Shown here: in pieces, positions 8,754 through 16,693 of the stretch | Numbering within the stretch: the first letter of the stretch is position 1 | Layout: the number at the start of each line of letters is the position of its first letter | Source of the DNA: Deltaproteobacteria bacterium | GTDB lineage: Bacteria > Myxococcota_A > Polyangia > Polyangiales > Polyangiaceae | Direction: 5' to 3' | NCBI GenBank assembly: GCA_003235365.1 | Contig: QJWJ01000254.1 | Coordinates: 53,664-117,663, forward strand | Length of the DNA stretch: 64,000 bases | Translations under genes and position numbers: made by a program | Notes under the pieces: generated by a model | Told to the model about the DNA's origin: nothing | Database searches by the model: none | What the model saw: only the letters and a program-made list of their open reading frames with translations

Positions 8754-9931
8754 CAGTGAACCTCCGACGGGACGGGCGAGCAGTCTCCGGGTGACGAATC
8801 GAACTCGTCGTCGCCGTCCCCATCGGGGTGGACCTGCACGTTACCGAGCTCGATCAAGTCGAATGCTACCGTCTCGGCGGCATCAGGCCTGCCCAGTTCG
8901 GTTGCTGCCCGCGCCATGCCCTGCAACCGAGGTACGTCCGAAACCAGCGCGTCAATCTGCGACGTGAGCGCCTCCACGGTCGCATCGCTGTTGCGAATGC
9001 ACACGGCCGCGCCGTGGTTCATCAGGCTCATGGCATTGTGGTATTGGTGGTCACCCGACGCGTAGGGGTACGGGACGAGCAACGACGGTCGCCCGATCGC
9101 GCAGATTTCCGAGACCGCCCCAGCGCCCGAACGCCCGATCACCAAGTGCGCTGCCGCCAACGCTGACGGCATGTCGTTGATGAACGGCACGACCTCGACG
9201 GAGTCGACACTGGCGCCAATCTTCGAATACAGCTCGCGAACCTGAGCATCGTGCCCCTTGCCCGCCTGGTGCACGACACGCAACGGCGTGCCGCATGCTG
9301 CCAACGCCAACGGTACCGTTTCGTTCAACGACTTGGCGCCCTGGCTGCCCCCGAGGACCAAGACCTGCAACGCGCCCGCAATCGTCGGATAGTCGACGGG
9401 CTCGAAGCCGCGGCGGATCGCTACACCGGTACGAAGCACCGTGCCGCGTGGGAAATGCTTCTCGACTTCAGAAAAACAAGTGTAGGCGCGCTGAACCCAC
9501 GGGGCGATCAAACGGTTTGCCAAACCGATGACGCTGTTGGGCTCCATCAAGGCGAGCGGAATCCCGAGGGTGCGTGCGGCCAGCGAGATCGGGCCCGCCG
9601 CGTAACCACCGATGGAAAAGACGACCTTGGGCTCGAGGCGGCGCAGGAGGTTTCGGGCCTCGGGAATGCACGCCGCCGCACGCCGCACGCCGCGCACGGC
9701 GCCCTTGAGGCCGCCACCCCGAATCGGTTCGACGTGCATCAGTGATAGCTCGTACCCCCGCGCCGGAACGACCTGGCTCTCGATGCCACGTTCGGTACCC
9801 ACGAACACCAACCGCGCCGACGGCGCCAGCCGTGACAACTCGTCGGCCACGGCAATCATCGGAAAAACATGGCCACCCGTGCCCCCACCAACCAGCAGGA
9901 TCGTGTCGCTCTTCATGGGTCTGTCATTCAT
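8753..9931 (-). CDS. murG: UDP-GlcNAc:lipid I N-acetylglucosaminyltransferase MurG
   Basis: 392 residues. It converts lipid I to lipid II on the inner face of the membrane. The glycine-rich loop GGGTGGHVFP is at 15-24. The second signature, LVLGGSQGAKSLNE, marks the C-terminal GT-B domain, and a GRSGAGAVSE loop is the UDP-GlcNAc site. The ATG at 9931 overlaps the ftsW stop (ATGA). An alternative ATG five codons in (MKSDTILL) is closer to the usual MurG start. The last 25 residues are acidic and probably disordered. Confidence 0.98.
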   Translation of the reverse strand: MNDRPMKSDTILLVGGGTGGHVFPMIAVADELSRLAPSARLVFVGTERGIESQVVPARGYELSLMHVEPIRGGGLKGAVRGVRRAAACIPEARNLLRRLEPKVVFSIGGYAAGPISLAARTLGIPLALMEPNSVIGLANRLIAPWVQRAYTCFSEVEKHFPRGTVLRTGVAIRRGFEPVDYPTIAGALQVLVLGGSQGAKSLNETVPLALAACGTPLRVVHQAGKGHDAQVRELYSKIGASVDSVEVVPFINDMPSALAAAHLVIGRSGAGAVSEICAIGRPSLLVPYPYASGDHQYHNAMSLMNHGAAVCIRNSDATVEALTSQIDALVSDVPRLQGMARAATELGRPDAAETVAFDLIELGNVQVHPDGDGDDEFDSSPGDCSPVPSEVH

Positions 9932-11145
9932 CCGGACTGCGGTTGTGCCCCGAAGGACGAGCCTGTCGCAACAACGACGCTCGCCTCGACTTCCTTCCCG
10001 GAGGCCATCCGGACGTTCCGCGTGTCGCTTCTTTGTCGGGAAATGTTGAGCAATATTCCCATGGCACTGCCGTTGACCAACAAGGATGAACCGCCGTAGC
10101 TGACGAAAGGCAAGGTCAGCCCCTTGGTCGGAAGCATCGCCATCGCGACGGCCAGGTTAATCAGCGCCTGGACGCCAAACAGGCAGCTGATCCCGAACGC
10201 GATGTACGACCCGTATTCGTCGGTGGCTCGCAGCGCCGTCCGAACGCCCCGCGCGACGATCACGAGGTATGCCATGCACAGCACGAAGATGCCGATGAAA
10301 CCGAGTTCCTCGCCGACGATCGCCGCGATGAAGTCGGTGTGTGCCTCGGGCAGATACAGCACCTGCAATCCCTTGCCCAGACCGAGTCCCGAGAACTGCC
10401 CGGATCCGAAGCTCATCACCGACTGAAACGGTTGGTACGCCAAGTCTTGGCGATGCTCGGCCATGTTCAACCAAGCCAGCATGCGCTCCCAGCGGTAGTT
10501 CTCGGTACGAACGAGCCAAGCTGCCGCAGCGAAGCCAATCATCGCCACCAACAGCAAGTACCCGACCCGCGCACCCGCCACGAACAGCAGCGTGAACGTC
10601 AGGAACAGCAACACGACCGCACCGCCGAAATCCGGCTGCTTGAGACACAGAAGCATCAACACGCCGGCCATGAGCAAGTGCGGCAGCATGCCGACGCTGA
10701 AGCTCTTCACTCGCCCCTTCTTCTTCGCCAGCGAATAGGCGAGCCACAGCACCAGCGACACCTTGGCCATCTCGGACGGCTGCACGTGAATCGGACCGAA
10801 GCGCAACCAGCGCGCTGCACCACCGCCGGAGTGCCCGAAGCCAACGACGCTGGCGACGAGCAGCAGCGTCACGACACCGAGGATCGGGTACGTGAAGGGA
10901 CGCAGGTGGCGGTAGTCGAATCGAGATACTCCGTAAATCAGGCACAGCGCAACGCTCGCGAAGGCTGCTTGCCGGCGCAGGTAGTGATACGGATCGTCGA
11001 ACGAAACGGTCGCGTCGACCGTGCTGGCACTGAAGACCATCACCACGCCGAAACCCAGGAGCGCTACGACGACCGCAGCCAACACGTTGTCCACCGGTCC
11101 GGTGCGCTCCTGCCCGCGCACCAAACCCAGCACGGAGTCCTTCAT
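9928..11145 (-). CDS. ftsW: Septal peptidoglycan glycosyltransferase FtsW (SEDS family)
   Basis: 405 residues with about ten hydrophobic segments. SEDS proteins polymerise lipid II glycan strands, and FtsW works with the transpeptidase FtsI encoded nearby. The family signature GLTLPFVSYGGSS lies near the C-terminus, and the HVQPSEMAK stretch in the middle is typical of FtsW/RodA. FtsW rather than RodA is inferred from its place between murD and murG. The start MKDSVLGL leaves a short cytoplasmic head. A 140-base gap separates it from murD, the longest break in the mraZ-murC half, and contains a small hairpin. Confidence 0.96.
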   Translation of the reverse strand: MKDSVLGLVRGQERTGPVDNVLAAVVVALLGFGVVMVFSASTVDATVSFDDPYHYLRRQAAFASVALCLIYGVSRFDYRHLRPFTYPILGVVTLLLVASVVGFGHSGGGAARWLRFGPIHVQPSEMAKVSLVLWLAYSLAKKKGRVKSFSVGMLPHLLMAGVLMLLCLKQPDFGGAVVLLFLTFTLLFVAGARVGYLLLVAMIGFAAAAWLVRTENYRWERMLAWLNMAEHRQDLAYQPFQSVMSFGSGQFSGLGLGKGLQVLYLPEAHTDFIAAIVGEELGFIGIFVLCMAYLVIVARGVRTALRATDEYGSYIAFGISCLFGVQALINLAVAMAMLPTKGLTLPFVSYGGSSLLVNGSAMGILLNISRQRSDTRNVRMASGKEVEASVVVATGSSFGAQPQSG

Positions 11146-11243
11146 GCTCCCGATGTGTCACGATCCGCCAATCGCGGCCAAGCTATTGGCTGGGCATCAG
11201 GACGCACCAAACGGCCCCCGACACACGGGCAAACCGCGTCACT

Positions 11244-11260
11244 GACTCGAAGGCCGAGTC
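11244..11260 (-). other. Small hairpin in murD-ftsW gap
   Basis: Perfect 6-bp stem GACTCG/CGAGTC with a five-base loop, 26 bases past the murD stop. There is no U-run, so it is more likely an mRNA stability or attenuation element than a terminator. It is the only structure noticed in this 140-base gap. Confidence 0.35.
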
Positions 11261-11285
11261 CTGGCCCGGACACCCGACGGCGCTA

Positions 11286-12611
11286 CTACGCCATTTGCGT
11301 CACGGCACTGGCAAACACGCGACCGCGTTCGGCGTAGCCGGAGAACATGTCGAAGCTCGAACAGGCCGGGCTGAGCAGCACGGCATCACCGGGTTGCGCC
11401 AAACGCCGCGCCTCGAGCACGGCCTGCTGCATGGTGCCGGCAACGACGACCGGTAGCGCCGAACCGATCGCGGCTCGAATGCGCTCCTTTGCCTCGCCGA
11501 TCACGACCACCGCCCTCCCCTTCTCTTTCAACGCCTCAACCAACGGTTCGTAGGAGCCGTGTTTGTCGCGCCCACCCGCGATGAGTACACAGCGTGGCTC
11601 ACTCAGCCCGAGTACCGCCGTGACGCTCGCCCCCACGTTGGTCCCCTTCGAGTCGTCGTAGTAGGAAACGCCGTCGATGACCGCCACGCGCTGCATGCGG
11701 TGGGACAACGGCACGAACCGCTCCAAACCGAGAGCAAGCGCAGCAAAGTCCACCCCCAGGGCCCGCGCCGCTGCGGTCGCCGCCGCGAGGTTGGCGCGAT
11801 TGTGAGCGCCGTGCAGCGGGCAATCGCTCAAATCCAGCACCTCACCGCTGGCCCGTTCGAGCAGTCGCTCCCCGTCGATTTCGTAGTCCCCGCCGGACCC
11901 GAACTCGACCAACCTGCCCCTGCCACGCGCCGCTTGTTGGTGACAGATGGCGTCGCCTCGCGGCACGATCGCAACGTCGCGCGACGTCTGATTGACGAAC
12001 GCGTTGCCCTTGGCGTTGGCGTAATCTGCGAACCCCTCGTAGCGGTCGAGGTGGTCTTCGGTGATGTTGAGCAACACGCTCACCCGCGGCGCAAGCCGCG
12101 GAGCACGTTCCAGCTGAAAGCTCGACACTTCGAACACGACGATGTCGCAGTCTTGCCCGACAGCGTCGCACGCCGGTTGCCCGAGATTCCCACCGGCAAA
12201 AACACGTGCCCCGGATGCTTCGAGCATCGAAGCCAGCAAGGTCGTGGTCGTGCTCTTGCCGTTGGTGCCGCCAACACAAACGACCGGCGCGTCGATGAAA
12301 CGCGCCGCCAGCTCGAGCTCACCGATCACTTCTGCGCCCGCCTGCGCCGCAGCGTCCAACACGGACAAGGGGGGCACTCCCGGAGAGACGACCACGGTAT
12401 CGGCGCTGGCCAACAGTTGCGCGTCGTGCTGCCCGAGCTGCAGTTCGATGCCCAGTTCACTCACGTGAGCCGGCAGCTGATCGGCGCCGCGACTGTCCAA
12501 CCCGATCACACGTGCACCCCTCGATAGGCACAGCCGAGCTGCGGCAATGCCGCTACTGCCCAGCCCCAATACGACAACCGTCGTTCCGCGCAGTTGCATC
12601 GTCTCGGTCAT
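11286..12611 (-). CDS. murD: UDP-N-acetylmuramoyl-L-alanine--D-glutamate ligase MurD
   Basis: 441 residues, normal length. It adds D-glutamate to UDP-MurNAc-L-Ala in the cytoplasm. The N-terminal domain has VVLGLGSSGIAAARL (13-27). The ATP loop is GGTNGKSTTTT at 114-124. YDDSKGTNVGAS, the conserved MurD lysine region, and LLSPACSSFDMF near the C-terminus are specific to MurD. Seven bases separate it from the end of mraY. Confidence 0.98.
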   Translation of the reverse strand: MTETMQLRGTTVVVLGLGSSGIAAARLCLSRGARVIGLDSRGADQLPAHVSELGIELQLGQHDAQLLASADTVVVSPGVPPLSVLDAAAQAGAEVIGELELAARFIDAPVVCVGGTNGKSTTTTLLASMLEASGARVFAGGNLGQPACDAVGQDCDIVVFEVSSFQLERAPRLAPRVSVLLNITEDHLDRYEGFADYANAKGNAFVNQTSRDVAIVPRGDAICHQQAARGRGRLVEFGSGGDYEIDGERLLERASGEVLDLSDCPLHGAHNRANLAAATAAARALGVDFAALALGLERFVPLSHRMQRVAVIDGVSYYDDSKGTNVGASVTAVLGLSEPRCVLIAGGRDKHGSYEPLVEALKEKGRAVVVIGEAKERIRAAIGSALPVVVAGTMQQAVLEARRLAQPGDAVLLSPACSSFDMFSGYAERGRVFASAVTQMA

Positions 12612-12618
12612 CGCCGGT

Positions 12619-13743
12619 TCACCTCAGCTTCAACGACGTCAGACTGACCAAAGCCAACAGCACGCTGATGATCCAGAAGCGCACGATGATCTTCGGCTCT
12701 GGCCAGCCCATCTTTTCGAAGTGGTGATGAATGGGCGCCATCAAGAAGATGCGCTTGCCCGTCGTCTTGAACCACGCGACTTGAATGATGACGCTCACCG
12801 TCTCGACGAAAAACACGCCGCCGATCAGCGCGCTGAGCAATTCCGTTTTCGTCAGCACGGCCATCATGCCCAGGCCCCCACCCAACGCCAGCGACCCGAC
12901 GTCGCCCATGAAGACCTGCGCTGGGTACGTGTTGTACCAGAGGAAGCCGATGCCCGCGCCGATCACTGCTGCTCCGAAAACGGACAGTTCACCCATTTCC
13001 AGCACGCCGGGGATGTCGAGGTAGCTCGCCAAAGGCTGGCCGAACAGGACGGCACCCGCGGCGTACGCCCAAATCATGTACGTGCCCGCGTTGATCATCA
13101 CGGGACCGATGGCCAACCCGTCGAGTCCGTCGGTGAGGTTCACCGCGTTGCTCATAGCAACCACGATGAATACGGCAAATGCGACGTACAACCATCCGGG
13201 CAACTCGAAGGGATACTTGGAGAACGCCAAGAACGGCACGCTCAGCCGGTAGCGAATGTCGCCCCAACCCGCCGGGTCGTAGTCCACCATCGCGTAGTAC
13301 AACGCAGCGACGGCAATCAGCGTTTGACCCAGCAACTTGTAGCGACCGGGCAGCCCACGACTGTTCTTCGCGACGATCTTCAGCCGATCATCGACGTAGC
13401 CGATCAACCCGTAACCCGCCGTTACACCGGCGGTGGCGATCACGAACCGATTCGTCACGTCCGACCAGAGCATCGTCGGCACGAGCACGCTGAGCAGGAT
13501 GAGCGCGCCGCCCATGGTGGGCGTGCCCGCCTTCTTGTAGTGCGACTCGGGACCATCGTCGCGAACGACCTGGCCGATCTGCTTCTTCTGCAGCTCGCGG
13601 ATGAACCAGGGAGCGAGAAAGAACGACATCATCATTGCGGTGATCGTCGCCATGATGATGCGGAACGGGACGTAGCGCAGAACGTTGAGCGCGCCGGCCC
13701 AGCCAAAGTCTTTGCTCAACGGGTACAGCAGCTCGTAAATCAC
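12619..13743 (-). CDS. mraY: Phospho-N-acetylmuramoyl-pentapeptide-transferase MraY
   Basis: 374 residues. An integral membrane enzyme that transfers phospho-MurNAc-pentapeptide to undecaprenyl phosphate, making lipid I. About ten hydrophobic helices are visible. The signatures are NAVNLTDGLDGLAIG (the catalytic aspartate loop), FMGDVGSLALGG and the PIHHHFEK motif. The frame is open 37 codons further upstream. I chose the GTG at 13743 (VIYELLYPLS) because MraY proteins begin with this short head, and because it overlaps the murF stop by four bases (GTGA), the coupling used elsewhere in the cluster. Confidence 0.97.
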   Translation of the reverse strand: MIYELLYPLSKDFGWAGALNVLRYVPFRIIMATITAMMMSFFLAPWFIRELQKKQIGQVVRDDGPESHYKKAGTPTMGGALILLSVLVPTMLWSDVTNRFVIATAGVTAGYGLIGYVDDRLKIVAKNSRGLPGRYKLLGQTLIAVAALYYAMVDYDPAGWGDIRYRLSVPFLAFSKYPFELPGWLYVAFAVFIVVAMSNAVNLTDGLDGLAIGPVMINAGTYMIWAYAAGAVLFGQPLASYLDIPGVLEMGELSVFGAAVIGAGIGFLWYNTYPAQVFMGDVGSLALGGGLGMMAVLTKTELLSALIGGVFFVETVSVIIQVAWFKTTGKRIFLMAPIHHHFEKMGWPEPKIIVRFWIISVLLALVSLTSLKLR

Positions 13744-15155
13744 TCGGCAAGTCCTCTGGCGCGCACGAGCGCGTCTACCACCAAGTCCGCTCGGACTCCA
13801 CGCGACGCTTTGACCAAGACGACGTCGTCGGGTTGTAAACGAGGCGACAACCATTCGTCGACCAACTCGGCGGCCTGAAAGAACCGCTCAGTGGCATCTC
13901 CCGAAGCGAGAAACTGCGCCGCATCTCCCGCAATTGCCGCCACGGACGCAGCGCCGACGGACTTGACGACCGGGGCTAACTTCCGGTGCTCCGATTCGGA
14001 CCATGGCCCGAGTTCGCGCATCTCGCCCAGCACGAGATGCAGCCGGCCGCCCCGCACAGCCCGCAGCGAACACGCAAGATCGATGGCCGCTTTGACGCTG
14101 ACGGGGTTTGCGTTGTAGCTGTCGTCGATCACCAACACGCCGTCGTGCAACGCGCGCGGCTCCAGGCGCCCATGCTGACGCGCCGCGGGCGAATCGAACG
14201 CCGCCTGCAGCTCCACCGACGTCAGCGGCCGCGCCGCGACGTGCTCGCCGACCAACAGTGCCGCCGTGCACGCCAGCGCCCCCGGCGTACCGATGAACGG
14301 GGTTTCGAAGGTCAGCTGGGTCGCGTCCGGACGCCTTACCCGGACCACTGAGCGACACTGTGCCGTCAGCTCGTAGTCGACGATCCGGTAGTCCGCAGCT
14401 TCACTGAAGCCGTAACTGAGGGACGAGCGAGCGGCGCGCTTGGCCGCCACGACGCGCATCACGCGCTCGTCGTCGGCGTTGCCGACGAGCAGCGATGCCG
14501 AGGCGTGAAAGACGTCCGACTCTTCACGTTCGATGGCGTCGATGTCTCCGAGCCCCTCGGTGTGTTCGAGGTCGATGAGTGTGAGCAGCGCGATGTCCGG
14601 CTCGCACACGTCGGCCAGAGCAGCCACTTCGCCGGTCTGATTGGTACCGAGTTCCAGCACGGCCCACTGATGCTCGGGCCGTAAACCGAACATCACCATC
14701 GGCACGCCAATGCGGTTGTTGAGATTGCCGGCGGTCACGTGAACCGCGCTGCCCAGCTGATGGCGTAGCAGCGCCGACGTCACGCTGCGCGTCGTCGTCT
14801 TGCCGGCTGAACCCGCGACCGCCACCACTTTCGTTTCGAGCGAGCGGCGGTGCGCCCGAGCCAGCTGCCCGAGCGCATCGAGGGTGGAGGCAACCTGCAC
14901 GCCATTGGCGTCGGGTGGCAGCTCTTCGGCGAGGATGCCCGTTGCGCCCCTTTCGAGAGCAGTACGAAGGTACTGGTGCCCATCGAAGTTCGCGCCGCGC
15001 AACGCGACGAACAACTGCCCGGCGAGCTCTTCACGCGTGTCCGTACAGACTCCGTCGACGACGGCACCCGCCGGTCCTTGCAAGCGCCCGCCGGTCATCG
15101 CCGCGATCTGGCCCAGGGTGAAGCGAGCGCGATTGCTGGGGATCGCGGTCGCCAT
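13740..15155 (-). CDS. murF: UDP-MurNAc-tripeptide--D-alanyl-D-alanine ligase MurF
   Basis: 471 residues. It adds the D-Ala-D-Ala dipeptide, the last cytoplasmic precursor step. The ATP loop is GSAGKTTT at 115-122, and GNLNNRIGVP and IDDSYNANP are MurF hallmarks. The frame is open 59 codons upstream. I chose the ATG at 15155 (MATAIPSNRARFTLGQ) because it overlaps the murE stop by one base (TGATG) and matches the family start. No ddl gene to make D-Ala-D-Ala is present in this window. Confidence 0.97.
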   Translation of the reverse strand: MATAIPSNRARFTLGQIAAMTGGRLQGPAGAVVDGVCTDTREELAGQLFVALRGANFDGHQYLRTALERGATGILAEELPPDANGVQVASTLDALGQLARAHRRSLETKVVAVAGSAGKTTTRSVTSALLRHQLGSAVHVTAGNLNNRIGVPMVMFGLRPEHQWAVLELGTNQTGEVAALADVCEPDIALLTLIDLEHTEGLGDIDAIEREESDVFHASASLLVGNADDERVMRVVAAKRAARSSLSYGFSEAADYRIVDYELTAQCRSVVRVRRPDATQLTFETPFIGTPGALACTAALLVGEHVAARPLTSVELQAAFDSPAARQHGRLEPRALHDGVLVIDDSYNANPVSVKAAIDLACSLRAVRGGRLHLVLGEMRELGPWSESEHRKLAPVVKSVGAASVAAIAGDAAQFLASGDATERFFQAAELVDEWLSPRLQPDDVVLVKASRGVRADLVVDALVRARGLAE

Positions 15156-16693
15156 CAGCCGCGTTCCCGCCGCCGTCGCAGTGCCGTGCGCGCCTCGTCG
15201 CGGTCGTCGAAGTCGAGCACCTGCGAACCCATGATTTGATAGTTCTCGTGGCCTTTGCCGGCGATCAGCACGACGTCGTTTGGCGCAGCCTCGTCGACGG
15301 CACGACGGATCGCTTCTCGTCGGTCCAGACACACGGAATACGCCCCAGCCCCGTCGCTCATTCCCGCGGTGATGTCGCCGGCGATGGCGCTGGGATCCTC
15401 GGAACGCGGGTTGTCGTTGGTCACGATGGCGACGTCGGCCAGGCGCGCGGCGGCACTACCCATCTTGGGTCGTTTGGTCCGATCGCGATCGCCCCCACAG
15501 CCAAATATGCACCAAAGCCTACCCCCCCGCCGCAGCGCCAGCTCCCTGCTCGCGGCCAGTGCTCGCTCCAGTGCATCCGGCGTATGAGCGTAGTCGACCA
15601 GCACGGCGATGTCGTCACTCGCTAGCTCGCAGCGCTCCATTCGCCCCGGAGCGGCGCTCACGTGCGAACAGACGTCGCTCAGCGTCGCAGCGTCGAGCCC
15701 GAGCGATACCAGGATCCCGACACTGACCAACCAGTTGTCGACGTTGTGCTCGCCCACCAAGTCGGTGACGAAACGAACGTCGCCGACCGGCGTGTTCATG
15801 CACAGCTCGACTCCCATCGGCACGTCACGCCGCGAGCTGAGCGCCACGTCGGACAAGCCGGACGGGCCCCCTGCCGAGGGGGTCGTCGCGCGGCCGACTC
15901 GGACGACCCCGGCTCCAAGCCGTGAAGCCAGCTCGCGACCAAATGGATCGAGCACGTTGATGACGGTGTGCTTCGGTTGCAGTTCCGTAAACAGCCGCGC
16001 TTTGGCCGCGCCGTAGGCCTCCATCGAGCCGTGGTAATCCAGGTGGTCCTGAGTGAGATTGGTGAACGCAGCTACCTCGAACCGCAGTGCGTCGACCCGG
16101 CCCTGCTCCAGCGCGTGACTGGAAACCTCCATCACCGCGTGCGAAGCGCCCTTGCCCGCGACCTGCGCCAGGAAGCGACTGACCGCGTCGGCCTGGGGCG
16201 TCGTCAAACCCGACGGGGCCAAGCCGCCTTCGAATTCGAACCCCAGTGTCCCCAGTTGCGCACAACGACGCCCGGCGTGCGCCAGTGCTTGGCGCACGAG
16301 GCTGGCGATCGTGGTCTTTCCGTTGGTGCCGGTGATGCCGACGAGACTGAGGGCATGCGACGGCCTGCCCTGAACGCACTCGGCGGCAAAGCCGATGGCG
16401 CGCTCGATGCCTTCGACCGCGACGACGGGCACGGGCAATTCGAGGTCGCGGCGACTCGACTCCGTCATCACGGCCACCGCGCCTCGTTCGATCGCCCGCG
16501 GAGCGAACTGCATGCCGTCGACACGTCCGCCCACACGCGCAACGAATAGGGCACCGGGACCAACATCCCGAGAGTCCTGGCAAACGTCGAGCACGACCGG
16601 GCCCGCCTCCGCGAGCGCGCTACCAGAGACCAAACGGGGAGCAAACGCTTCGAGCGCGTCGAGTAAGTCCGATAAGGCAACACCAACCGTCAT
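15155..16693 (-). CDS. murE: UDP-MurNAc-L-alanyl-D-glutamate--2,6-diaminopimelate ligase MurE
   Basis: 512 residues. It adds the third stem-peptide residue. The ATP loop is GITGTNGKTTIAS at 119-131. The amino-acid selecting motif reads DNPRSEDP, the DNPR form that selects meso-diaminopimelate rather than lysine, so the wall is probably of the Gram-negative DAP type. The start at 16693 overlaps the ftsI stop by four bases (ATGA). Confidence 0.98.
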   Translation of the reverse strand: MTVGVALSDLLDALEAFAPRLVSGSALAEAGPVVLDVCQDSRDVGPGALFVARVGGRVDGMQFAPRAIERGAVAVMTESSRRDLELPVPVVAVEGIERAIGFAAECVQGRPSHALSLVGITGTNGKTTIASLVRQALAHAGRRCAQLGTLGFEFEGGLAPSGLTTPQADAVSRFLAQVAGKGASHAVMEVSSHALEQGRVDALRFEVAAFTNLTQDHLDYHGSMEAYGAAKARLFTELQPKHTVINVLDPFGRELASRLGAGVVRVGRATTPSAGGPSGLSDVALSSRRDVPMGVELCMNTPVGDVRFVTDLVGEHNVDNWLVSVGILVSLGLDAATLSDVCSHVSAAPGRMERCELASDDIAVLVDYAHTPDALERALAASRELALRRGGRLWCIFGCGGDRDRTKRPKMGSAAARLADVAIVTNDNPRSEDPSAIAGDITAGMSDGAGAYSVCLDRREAIRRAVDEAAPNDVVLIAGKGHENYQIMGSQVLDFDDRDEARTALRRRRERG